21,635 nt of DNA, from the NCBI GenBank assembly GCA_046260765.1, contig JBHEOO010000048.1, positions 1-21,635 on the forward strand. The letters are read 5' to 3'. Positions 14,034 through 20,683 of the stretch are shown here, one piece after another. Position numbers and translations under genes: made by a program. This DNA is from Chromatocurvus sp046260765 (GTDB lineage Bacteria; Pseudomonadota; Gammaproteobacteria; Pseudomonadales; Halieaceae). The notes below the pieces were generated by a model. It had not been told where the DNA came from, made no database searches, and saw nothing but the letters and a program-made list of their open reading frames with translations. Within the stretch, counting starts at the first letter, position 1. Every line of letters starts with the position of its first letter.

Positions 14034-15638
14034 CTCGAGTATCTCTCCGGCAAGTGGTGGCGTCAGTTTTGGTAGTCGACGGGCACGGGTGCCTTGCTCA
14101 AAGGCGTATCCCAGGCCCAGCAGTTGCGGCTCACTGAACGGCCGGCCGAAAAACGAAACCGTCACCGGAAGGCCGCGAGCCGTAAAACCGGCGGGCACGA
14201 TCAGATCCGGAAAGCCGGTGAGGTTGGCCAGGGTGACTGGAGAGCCCCCGGATCCCGGTGCCGAACCGGGGGTCGGGTCCGGGTCAATGCGTCCGGGACG
14301 CTGAGGCTGGGTAGGATAAACGATCGCGTCAAGCGCGTTTTCATCCATGATTCCCTCTATGACCCCGCGCAGCAGCGGCAGAGCGTGATCGCGTACGGCA
14401 AGGTATTCCCGATCGGTCAGCTCGCCACCTTCATCCTCTTTCAACATGAGCTGCCAACGCGAGGGGTTGGGTGTATAGCCCTGCGCGCGATCGGGAGACG
14501 GCAGTGCCATCGCGGCCTCGATCAGTGCGCGAAGGGTTTTAGGATAATCGGGGCCGGTGGTTTGCAGATACTCAGCAATCTGTGCTCGGAACTCGCGGTA
14601 GCGAACGGTGCGGTAGAACTCACCACGCGCATCCAGTAGCCATTGCGGAAGCGAGACATCGACCAGCTCCGCACCGGCATCGCGCATGGCTTGAAAAGCT
14701 GCCTCCATGACCCAGTCAACTTCACCGTCAGCACCCATGAAGTCGCGCGCAATGCCAAGCCTGGCACCCTGTAAAGACTGCGCATCGAGAAACTGTGTGT
14801 AGGTCTTGTACGCGTGTTCTGCACTGCCTGCGGTGGCCTCGTCAGCCTCATCTACTCCGGCAACAACGCCGAGTGTGGCGGCGACATCGTACACATTGCG
14901 CGCCATGGGTCCTGCGGTATCAAAAGACAGGGCCAGAGGCACGATGCCATCGCGGCTGACCAGACCCAGAGTAGGCTTGAGGCCAACAATACCGTTAGCC
15001 GACGAGGGCATGCGCACAGAGCCGCCGGTGTCGGTACCGAAACCCACCATCGCATAGGCTGCGGCGATGGCCGCACCGGTACCGCCCGAGGAGCCAGCCG
15101 GTGAACGACTGGTGTCGTGGGGGTTATAAATCTGCCCATCCATCGAGCTGAGCGGTCCTCCGGAGGCGAATTCGCTCATATTCAGCTTGGCAATGATCAC
15201 TGCGCCTGCCGCGCGCAAGCGCTGGACCAGAAAAGCATCGTCAGGCGGAACGGCGCCCGCAAGCATGAACGAGCCAGCGGTTGTCGGTAGATCCGCAGTG
15301 TCGATGTTGTCCTTCAGCGCCACGGGAATGCCGTGCAGTGGGGAGCGCGGGCCGCTACGGCGACGCTCCGCATCCAGCTCGCGCGCCTCAGCAAGCGCGT
15401 CGGGATTCACTTGCAACACTGCATTTATAGCGGGGCCGGCGTCGTCATAGGACTCGATGCGGTGCAAAAACCGCTGTACCAGTTCTTCCGAGGTGATCCG
15501 CCCCTGATCCATGGCCCGGTTAATGTCCGCAATACTCGCATCGGTCAGTGCGAGCGTTTCGGCACGGGCGACAACGGAGACCAGCAGGCAGAGGGCGATC
15601 AGCGGCAAAGCGACCGGACGATAAGTAGATTCTGACAT
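14025..15638 (-). CDS. Exported amidase (amidase signature family)
   Basis: This 537-aa hydrolase has a signal peptide (residues 1-27, hydrophobic core VALPLIALCLLVSVVARAE). The Ser-cisSer-Lys triad is visible: K109 in HGIPVALKDNIDT, cis-Ser S183 in SPAGSSGG and nucleophile S207 in GTDTGGSVRMPSS. The spacings of 74 and 24 residues match the family. It hydrolyses an amide or ester bond; signature-family members vary widely, so the substrate is open. ATG 15638 is chosen because AGGGGT precedes it and a signal peptide follows; a 25-codon in-frame extension upstream lacks these. It is transcribed divergently from the esterase at 15786 and converges on LPOR. I see no mechanistic tie to pigment synthesis. 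Confidence 0.92.
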   Translation of the reverse strand: MSESTYRPVALPLIALCLLVSVVARAETLALTDASIADINRAMDQGRITSEELVQRFLHRIESYDDAGPAINAVLQVNPDALAEARELDAERRRSGPRSPLHGIPVALKDNIDTADLPTTAGSFMLAGAVPPDDAFLVQRLRAAGAVIIAKLNMSEFASGGPLSSMDGQIYNPHDTSRSPAGSSGGTGAAIAAAYAMVGFGTDTGGSVRMPSSANGIVGLKPTLGLVSRDGIVPLALSFDTAGPMARNVYDVAATLGVVAGVDEADEATAGSAEHAYKTYTQFLDAQSLQGARLGIARDFMGADGEVDWVMEAAFQAMRDAGAELVDVSLPQWLLDARGEFYRTVRYREFRAQIAEYLQTTGPDYPKTLRALIEAAMALPSPDRAQGYTPNPSRWQLMLKEDEGGELTDREYLAVRDHALPLLRGVIEGIMDENALDAIVYPTQPQRPGRIDPDPTPGSAPGSGGSPVTLANLTGFPDLIVPAGFTARGLPVTVSFFGRPFSEPQLLGLGYAFEQGTRARRLPKLTPPLAGEILELE

Positions 15639-15785
15639 TGCGAACACCCCTGATTGAATGCGATGCAAGAGCGTAGCAGCACAATGGCCAAAATTGCACG
15701 CAGGGTCGCGCAATGCAGTGAACTTTTACCTGAGCGGGAACGAGGATAAGATGCCGCGCTCCGGCATTTGTGACAGGCCAGCTGA

Positions 15786-16460
15786 ATGATGTATCTACCC
15801 TGCGTTGAAATCGAGCCTGAACACCGCGAGGCCGAGGCCGCCGTGATCTGGCTGCATGGTCTTGGCGCCAGCGGGCACGACTTTGAACCGATCGTGCCGC
15901 AATTAGGTCTGCCCGAGACGCTGGCCGTGCGCTTTGTCTTTCCCCACGCCCCGAAAATCCCGGTTACTGTCAACGGCGGCCTGATGATGCCCGCGTGGTA
16001 CGACATCACCGCGCTGGATCTTGAGCGCAAGCTGGATGAAAAACAGCTGCTGCAATCCGCGCAGTGGACGGCAAATTTGATCGAGCGGGAAAGGGCGCGC
16101 GGCATCGATAGCAGACGTATCATGGTGGCTGGGTTCTCGCAGGGTGGTGCAGTTGCCTGGCACGCGGCCCTGACGTTTCCGGAACCGCTGGCCGGGCTGA
16201 TGGCATTATCTACTTACTTCGCCACGTCGCGCATTACCTCGCCGAGCGACGCCAACCGCGATCTGCCAGTGCACATTTTCCACGGCAGAGACGATCAGAT
16301 GGTGCCTGAAGCGCTGGGCCTGCGGGCTGCGCAACAGTTACGCGACTGGGGTTATCATCCGGAATATAGCACTTACCCGATGGGGCATGAGGTATGCCTG
16401 CAAGAGGTGCGGGATATTTCAGCGTTTATCATCCGATGTTTGGAAAATCCCATCGGGTGA
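15786..16460 (+). CDS. Alpha/beta-hydrolase carboxylesterase (phospholipase/carboxylesterase family)
   Basis: This 224-aa cytoplasmic hydrolase belongs to the PF02230 family. The N-terminal VIWLHGLGASGHDFEPIVPQ forms the oxyanion loop, the nucleophile elbow is GFSQGG with S118, the acid is D170 in HGRDDQMVP, and H201 in YPMGHEVC completes the triad. 'PHAPKIPVTVNGGLMMPAWYD' is the typical family block. The length is normal. ATG 15786 is followed directly by a second ATG; either could start. It sits between the amidase (divergent, 147 bp apart) and the puc promoter. Family members cleave short acyl esters or lysophospholipids. A link to the antenna genes is positional only. Confidence 0.92.
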   Translation: MMYLPCVEIEPEHREAEAAVIWLHGLGASGHDFEPIVPQLGLPETLAVRFVFPHAPKIPVTVNGGLMMPAWYDITALDLERKLDEKQLLQSAQWTANLIERERARGIDSRRIMVAGFSQGGAVAWHAALTFPEPLAGLMALSTYFATSRITSPSDANRDLPVHIFHGRDDQMVPEALGLRAAQQLRDWGYHPEYSTYPMGHEVCLQEVRDISAFIIRCLENPIG

Positions 16461-16773
16461 ACGAAACCGCCTGGCGTCCCGAGAGCCTGTCTGAAGCTTG
16501 CTGATGCGGCTCCTCGCGACGCCGGCGAAGGCCGCTGCGTTACTTGACACTCTCGGAGAACGCCATCGTCCGTTGCGTCGCGATGCAGCTGTACTGGCAC
16601 CATTTCCTGCACAGCCGACAACCCTCGGCAACACTCCCGCAACTGTTACCGGTGACATGAAAAGGCGGCATATCTGAGTCGTGGACACGGCCAGACAGAG
16701 TCTGGATCGATCTTGCCGCGTCATTTTCCAATAAGTGTCAAGTTTAGTTGACGTTTTGTACCGACAAATTACC
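16461..16773. other. Interval before the puc promoter
   Basis: There is no convincing gene. Frames on the minus strand (16373-16642 and 16419-16892) lack family features and a start signal. A compact palindrome CCAGAC-AGA-GTCTGG lies at 16691-16705 without a T-run. The inverted repeats nearer the promoter are listed separately. Confidence 0.5.
16736..16768 (+). promoter_or_regulatory. Two inverted repeats upstream of the puc promoter (PpsR/CrtJ-like candidate)
   Basis: TGTCAA-GTTTAG-TTGACG (16736-16753) is a near-perfect palindrome of the form TGT-N12-AC(g), one base from the PpsR/CrtJ consensus TGT-N12-ACA used to repress photosynthesis genes under oxygen. A second inverted repeat, TTTGT-ACCG-ACAAA, occupies 16755-16768. 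Both lie directly upstream of the -35 box at 16774. The regulator assignment is inference from motif and location; no ppsR is in the window. Confidence 0.5.
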
Positions 16774-16802
16774 TTGACAGTTTGGCGACAGTTTCCTATC
16801 TT
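16774..16802 (+). promoter_or_regulatory. Sigma70-type promoter of the puc operon
   Basis: TTGACA (16774-16779), a 17-bp spacer and TATCTT (16797-16802) form a near-consensus promoter about 140 bp before pucB. The spacer contains a direct repeat of GACAGTTT at 16776 and 16787, an 11-bp period, which could be a further regulator site. The resulting leader of about 135 nt holds no other clear gene. Confidence 0.7.
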
Positions 16803-16943
16803 AAATACAGCAGCAACGGCTTCTCCCGATAGTTCCGGGACGCTCGTTGAGTTTCCGGAGTGGCAGTGCCGACCGGTTTTTCTGCTAACCAAGGTATGAT
16901 TCGGCTTAAACCCCGATACATCGCTGTGTTAATGGAGATGAAT

Positions 16944-17108
16944 ATGGCAAACGATATCAACGACCCAGATCGTGTATGGCCCACCGGCCTGACGATCAAA
17001 GAATCCGAAGAAATGCACAAGCACGTCATTGACGGCGCGCGTGTGTTCTTCGCCATCGCGGTAGTTGCGCACATTCTTGCGGCGGTACTCACGCCGTGGC
17101 TGGGCTAA
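16944..17108 (+). CDS. pucB: LH2 light-harvesting complex beta subunit
   Basis: This 54-aa antenna apoprotein matches the LH2 beta family: N-terminal DPDRVWPTGLTIKESEEMHK, one transmembrane helix at about 31-51 and bacteriochlorophyll-ligating H43 in VAHILAAVLTPWLG. It pairs with PucA to form the LH2 ring in the cytoplasmic membrane and binds bacteriochlorophyll a and carotenoid. ATG 16944 is preceded by GGAG and gives the normal family length; longer in-frame starts are not needed. pucA follows after 12 bp. It is closer to LH2 beta (VWPTGLT-ESEE-HKHVIDG) than to LH1 beta (PufB), and no pufLM is nearby. Confidence 0.95.
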   Translation: MANDINDPDRVWPTGLTIKESEEMHKHVIDGARVFFAIAVVAHILAAVLTPWLG

Positions 17109-17120
17109 GGAGAAAAAGTT

Positions 17121-17270
17121 ATGAACCAAGGAAGAATCTGGTGTGTTGTAAGTCCAACGGTGGGTCTGCCGCTGTTCCTGGCCTCGGTTGTCGTGATTTC
17201 GATGATCGTGCATCACGCAGTCCTGAATAACACGCCTTACTTTGCGGGCTTCTTGGCTGGTGGCGGCTAG
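17121..17270 (+). CDS. pucA: LH2 light-harvesting complex alpha subunit, B800-820-like
   Basis: This 49-aa antenna apoprotein begins MNQGRIWCVVSPTVGLPLFL, the classic LH2 alpha start, with one transmembrane helix at about 13-35 and bacteriochlorophyll-ligating H31 followed by an unusual H32. Aligned without gaps to B800-850 alpha subunits (MNQGKIW...HLAILS..WFPAYW), residues 44-45 are Phe-Leu instead of Tyr-Trp. Loss of those two hydrogen-bond donors to the C3-acetyl groups is the known basis of B800-820 (LH3) absorption. AAGGAG lies 8 bp before the ATG. It was found by direct reading, being too short for usual gene finders. Its stop codon is inside a hairpin. Confidence 0.95.
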   Translation: MNQGRIWCVVSPTVGLPLFLASVVVISMIVHHAVLNNTPYFAGFLAGGG

Positions 17271-17313
17271 GCCGCCGACTCGAATCCGCGCCAGTCGCGG
17301 ACCAACGGTGGTC
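17262..17313 (+). other. Three tandem RNA hairpins after pucA
   Basis: In series: GGCGGC-TAG-GCCGCC (17262-17276, loop equals the pucA stop codon), CCGCG-CCAGT-CGCGG (17286-17300) and GACCA-ACGG-TGGTC (17300-17313). No T-run follows. Such intercistronic hairpins in puf/puc operons are known to protect the short BA mRNA from 3' decay and to attenuate downstream expression, giving antenna peptides in excess. The function here is inferred from that precedent. Confidence 0.6.
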
Positions 17314-17392
17314 GGCCCCTGGTTGACCGCCGCCTATTTATTTATGTTGGAAGGAACATGCTTTCTGACATAGTTTCTGGAGGTTCACGTCG

Positions 17393-18079
17393 ATGAGACC
17401 TTTAGCACGAATTTTTGAAAGTGGTGATCAGGCCAGGGATGCGGCCGAAAAACTCAAGGCCGCGGGCTTTGATGAAGACAGACTGTTTGTCATGGCGCCT
17501 CCGGCAGATTCCGGGGCGGCTACCGCCACTGAGGCGGGTGGGTCTGTGGAATCGTCGGAGGCGGGCGATACAGCAGCTGCGCCACCAACGCCGGCGGCCT
17601 CGGCAAAGCCGGTCAGTCTGAGCGCCGAGGAGTTGGTGGAACAGGTCCGTCCGGCAGGCGACCTGGAGATTACCCGGGCGTTGATCTGTGTTCGTGCCCT
17701 TGACGAAGGCAAGGCGCTGGTGGTGGTTGGCGCCTATTTCGGCAGCGCCTTGAATGCACATGCCATCATGGAGAGCTGCGGTGCGCTGCCTAAAGAAATG
17801 CTCGACGTGCCAAAGCCGGACAATCCATCGCCGTTCTCCGACTTTATTGGCATGCCTTGCCTCGAGAGCCGGTCGAGCTTCCTGTCGGGCGAAAACCCGC
17901 TGAAGGATCCGCACTGGACGCTGTTCCCGGGCAAGCTCAAGGACAAGCTGACGTTCAATGTCAAACTTATTGACAACCCGGCGTGGTTATCCTCAAAACT
18001 TGGTATGAAGACCCTGTCCGAGAACAAATCCAAGCAAACCAGCTTTGGCTTCAAGCTGCTGGTCGACCAGCAGGACTGA
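17393..18079 (+). CDS. Puc-linked protein of unknown function with two DNP motifs
   Basis: I do not recognise this 228-aa protein. Residues 1-36 (MRPLARIFESGDQARDAAEK...GFDEDRLFVM) look like the beta-alpha-beta start of general-stress/YflT-like domains. Residues 37-75 form an Ala/Thr/Pro-rich linker. Residues 76-135 form a second alpha/beta segment with VVVGAYFGSALNAHAIMES. The C-terminal part holds an internal repeat, DNPSPFSDFIGMPCL (143-157) and DNPAWLSSKLGMKTL (194-208), 51 residues apart. There is no signal peptide or transmembrane helix, so it is probably cytoplasmic. GGAGG precedes ATG 17393. It lies between pucA and pucC on one strand, so a role in LH2 assembly, stability or regulation is plausible but only inferred from position. 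Confidence 0.8.
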   Translation: MRPLARIFESGDQARDAAEKLKAAGFDEDRLFVMAPPADSGAATATEAGGSVESSEAGDTAAAPPTPAASAKPVSLSAEELVEQVRPAGDLEITRALICVRALDEGKALVVVGAYFGSALNAHAIMESCGALPKEMLDVPKPDNPSPFSDFIGMPCLESRSSFLSGENPLKDPHWTLFPGKLKDKLTFNVKLIDNPAWLSSKLGMKTLSENKSKQTSFGFKLLVDQQD

Positions 18080-18128
18080 GGGTATCGATGCGCACACGAA
18101 GCCCACGCGCAAGCGATAAGCGACAGGG

Positions 18129-19607
18129 ATGAATCGATTCGGGCTTAAAGTCATGCGGGCATGGGCGGAGGCGGGTGTCCGCTACATGCCCTTTGCCGAG
18201 CTGGCTACGCCGGATCTTCCACTGACTAAACTGTTGCGCCTGTCTTTGTTTCAGGTGTCTGTTGGCATGGCGCTGGTGCTGCTTGTCGGCACGCTCAACC
18301 GGGTGATGATCGTGGAGCTGGATGTCCCTGCCACTCTGGTCGGTATCATGCTCGCGCTGCCGCTGGCCTTTGCCCCGTTCCGGGCGCTTGTCGGTCACCG
18401 CTCCGATACACACCGCTGTGAGCTGGGGTGGCGACGTGTCCCGTTCATGTGGAACGGCACGCTGGCCCAGTTTGGCGGTCTGACCATCATGCCCTTCGCT
18501 ATTCTGGTGCTGGCTGGCGAAGGGGAGGCGGCGACCGCTCCCGTGTGGGTCGGCTATATCTCTGCAGGTCTCGCCTTTCTGTTGGTGGGCGCCGGCGTGC
18601 ACGTCACCCAGACTGCCGGCCTGGCCCTGGCCACGGACCTGACACCGCCCGAGTCGCATGCGAAGGTGGTGGGGCTCATGTATGTCATGCAGTTGCTCGG
18701 CATGATCGCCACGGCGCTCCTGTTCGGGGCCGCACTTGCCGATTTTTCCCCGGGGCGTCTGATACAGGTTATCCAGGGCGCCGCGGTCGTGACGGTGGCG
18801 CTGAATCTTGTATCGCTATGGAAGCAGGAAACGCGGCGCCCCCCGCGCGGTGCGACCTGGACGGAAACAGACCCGAGCTTCGCTGAATCCTGGGCGCGGT
18901 TCTGTGAGGGTGGCAGCGCCATCCTTCGTCTCACCGTGGTGGGCCTGGGTACCATGGCCTTCAACATGGCCGATGTGCTGCTTGAGCCCTTCGGCGGGGA
19001 AGTGCTCGCGTTGAGCGTGAGCTACACGACGAAACTGACCGCGCTATTCGCCATCGGCGGCCTCACCGGATTTGGTTTTGCCGTGTGGATAATGCAACGC
19101 GGCGTCGGGACCTACCAGGTGGCACAGACCGGCGTAATGCTTGGCCTGCCTGCTTTTCTCCTGGTTATCCTCTCCGTCCCGAGCGGCCAACTGCCGTTTT
19201 TCCTGGTCGGCAATTTCCTGATCGGCTTCGGTGGCGCGCTGTTTGCGCATGGAACCCTCACCGCGGCAATGCATCGCGCCCCGGCCTCGCAGGTGGGTTT
19301 GGCGCTGGGATCCTGGGGCGCCGTACAGGCCACTGCCGCCGGTCTCGCCCTCGCGTTCAGCGGCGTTATCCGCGATGTGGCGACTGTCGCCCTGGACGGT
19401 GTTGACGTGCCCTGGGGCTTTGCCGGTGCCGCGGCCGGGTACGGCGTTGTCTACATGATCGAGATTGCGCTGCTGCTTCTGACTTTCGGCGCCATCCTGT
19501 CTCTGCTGCGCGGTGCGCGCGGCAGGAAAGGCGACGACCTGTCGCACGGGGAGAATCTGGCGGCGACGCCTGTCCGGCCAGCGCACACGGGCAGCACATC
19601 GGGCTGA
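18129..19607 (+). CDS. pucC: PucC/LhaA-family light-harvesting assembly protein
   Basis: This 492-aa polytopic membrane protein of the BCH/PucC branch of the major facilitator superfamily has about 12 hydrophobic helices. Diagnostic blocks include LFQVSVGMALVLLVGTLNRV, VGHRSDTHRCELGWRRVPFM, 'THVTQTAGLALATDLTP'-like VHVTQTAGLALATDL, and MADVLLEPFGGEVLALSV. PucC-type proteins are needed for LH2 (LhaA for LH1) assembly, probably by delivering or shepherding pigment and apoprotein. The start is ATG 18129; an ATG at 18153 is possible, as the ribosome-binding site is weak (AGGG directly before the ATG). It lies 49 bp after the 228-aa gene and 10 bp before the deformylase, so it is central to one operon. 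The length is typical. Confidence 0.95.
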   Translation: MNRFGLKVMRAWAEAGVRYMPFAELATPDLPLTKLLRLSLFQVSVGMALVLLVGTLNRVMIVELDVPATLVGIMLALPLAFAPFRALVGHRSDTHRCELGWRRVPFMWNGTLAQFGGLTIMPFAILVLAGEGEAATAPVWVGYISAGLAFLLVGAGVHVTQTAGLALATDLTPPESHAKVVGLMYVMQLLGMIATALLFGAALADFSPGRLIQVIQGAAVVTVALNLVSLWKQETRRPPRGATWTETDPSFAESWARFCEGGSAILRLTVVGLGTMAFNMADVLLEPFGGEVLALSVSYTTKLTALFAIGGLTGFGFAVWIMQRGVGTYQVAQTGVMLGLPAFLLVILSVPSGQLPFFLVGNFLIGFGGALFAHGTLTAAMHRAPASQVGLALGSWGAVQATAAGLALAFSGVIRDVATVALDGVDVPWGFAGAAAGYGVVYMIEIALLLLTFGAILSLLRGARGRKGDDLSHGENLAATPVRPAHTGSTSG

Positions 19608-19617
19608 GGGATAGACA

Positions 19618-20145
19618 ATGCCACAATTACCGGTCATCGAATATCCGGACCCGCGTCTCTCGACTCCCTGCGCGCCGGTCTCCGACTTCAATCCAGGCGT
19701 CCATGAGCTCGCGGGCAATCTGCTTGACACGCTCTACGCCACGACCGGCATCGCGCTGTCGGCGCCACAGGTGGGGGATCTGCGGCAGGTGCTCGTGATG
19801 GATCTGTCGGCGGATCACTCGGCGCCGCAGGTCTACATCAATCCGACCGTTCTGGCGCGGCGCAGGCCCGGCCTGGTAGAGGAGAGTTGCCTTTCTGTGC
19901 CGGGAATCGTCGGCAATGTGGTGCGTTACACCCGGGTAAGGGTTCGTGCCAGCGACGTGCACGGCGAGATTTTCGAACGCGATCTCGAGGGCATGTATGC
20001 GGTCGCCCTGCAGCACGAGATGGACCATCTCGCGGGCAAGCTGTTTCTGGCACGCCTGTCCTGGTTCCGGCGCCTGCGCCTGCGGCTTTCCCGAAGCGCA
20101 TCAATCCGCGATGCCAAGAGCCCCTCCGACACGGCAGTCGGATAA
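19618..20145 (+). CDS. Peptide deformylase in the puc operon
   Basis: This 175-aa metalloenzyme removes formyl groups from N-terminal Met of nascent proteins. The three deformylase motifs are present: GIALSAPQ (44-51, usual GxGLAAxQ), ESCLS (89-93, metal ligand C91) and HEMDH (133-137, ligands H133 and H137, catalytic E134). The C-terminal tail is Arg-rich (WFRRLRLRLSRS). The Ala-for-Gly and Ser-for-Ala changes in motif 1 set it apart from the usual housekeeping enzyme, which is normally beside fmt; no fmt is here, so this is probably a second, specialised copy. It starts 10 bp after pucC with GAGGGA before the ATG. An antenna-specific role is an inference from its place. Confidence 0.9.
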   Translation: MPQLPVIEYPDPRLSTPCAPVSDFNPGVHELAGNLLDTLYATTGIALSAPQVGDLRQVLVMDLSADHSAPQVYINPTVLARRRPGLVEESCLSVPGIVGNVVRYTRVRVRASDVHGEIFERDLEGMYAVALQHEMDHLAGKLFLARLSWFRRLRLRLSRSASIRDAKSPSDTAVG

Positions 20146-20251
20146 CCCGACCCTTCCACGCGCCCTCCTCGATTTTCCGGTCATTCCCCGGCCCAGCGCC
20201 ACACGTACCTGCTCCCTCAGATCGTTACGACCGGTAAGCTCTCGCGGCGAC

Positions 20252-20267
20252 GTGCCGGACCCGGCAC
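20252..20267 (+). terminator. Hairpin after the puc/deformylase operon
   Basis: GTGCCGG-AC-CCGGCAC is a perfect 7-bp inverted repeat 107 bp after the deformylase stop. No T-run follows at once, so it is a possible, not a secure, transcription end for the puc operon. Confidence 0.4.
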
Positions 20268-20299
20268 CATCGCATCGACAGGGATCGCCGCCTCAAAAA

Positions 20300-20345
20300 T
20301 AAGGTAATCTTACCAATAGGGTATTGTAAATAATAAAAACTTATT
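20300..20345. promoter_or_regulatory. AT-rich promoter region of the glm remnant with palindrome
   Basis: GGTAA-TC-TTACC (20303-20314) is a perfect inverted repeat in an AT-rich block (20291-20350) that contrasts with its GC-rich surroundings. TTACCA (20310) and TAATAA (20331), 15 bp apart, are a poor -35/-10 candidate. Read on the minus strand, 20300-20312 is the same 13-mer as at 3554-3566 inside the PmrA-like box. I see no cobalamin riboswitch motif. Confidence 0.4.
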
Positions 20346-20424
20346 TATTATCGGCCCAGGTAAACGTCATCAAGCCATTGCCATTACGGTTTCAGACCGC
20401 TTGAAGGATAAAAGAGGAGCTCAG

Positions 20425-20616
20425 ATGGAAACCACCGCGCCGCAATTCAATGTTGTCCTGGGTGTTATCGGATCCGACTGCCACGCCGTCGGTAACAAGA
20501 TCATCACCCTTGTGCTGGAGCAGGAGGGCATCTCGGTGGTCAATCTGGGCGTCATGGTAAGCCAGGACGAATTCATCGAGGCAGCAATCGAAACCAAAGC
20601 AGACGCCGCTGCATAA
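20425..20616 (+). pseudogene. glmS: Truncated glutamate mutase sigma (B12-binding) subunit
   Basis: The 63 residues begin METTAPQFNVVLGVIGSDCH and include the cobalamin-ligating DxHxxG motif (DCHAVG) and VVNLGVMVSQDEFIEAAIET, all typical of GlmS/MutS. Family proteins are about 135-150 aa. Here the frame stops after KADAAA, before the conserved SSLYGHGE and GGN segments of the Rossmann-like B12 domain. The fragment could not bind cobalamin properly. A good ribosome-binding site (GAGGAG) precedes ATG 20425, so the 5' end is intact and translation may still occur. The break coincides with loss of glmL and of the start of glmE, so one large deletion is the simplest cause. Confidence 0.85.
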
Positions 20617-20683
20617 GGCGGGCTGAACCCAGGCGCTAATTTCTGGTGCTCATCGCAAAGAGCGATGTCCTGCAAGACGTCGC

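Noticed and set aside
16691..16705. CCAGAC-AGA-GTCTGG as terminator of the esterase gene
   Set aside because: It lies 230 bp after the gene and has no T-run; it could equally be an operator, so it is only mentioned in the interval note.
16419..16892. 157-codon minus-strand frame opposite the puc leader
   Set aside because: No family-like motifs, low-complexity basic composition, and it spans the puc promoter and the esterase end.
16944..17270. LH1 (pufBA) instead of LH2
   Set aside because: The alpha start MNQGRIW, the beta VWPTGLT-ESEE-HKHVIDG and the linked pucC are LH2 features, and no pufL or pufM follows.
17323..17354. Internal promoter before the 228-aa gene (TTGACC and TATGTT)
   Set aside because: The spacer is about 14 bp, too short for a convincing sigma70 promoter.
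20146..20424. Cobalamin riboswitch before the B12-dependent glm genes
   Set aside because: No B12-box-like sequence or suitable multi-stem layout is visible; only a short GC hairpin and an AT-rich palindrome.
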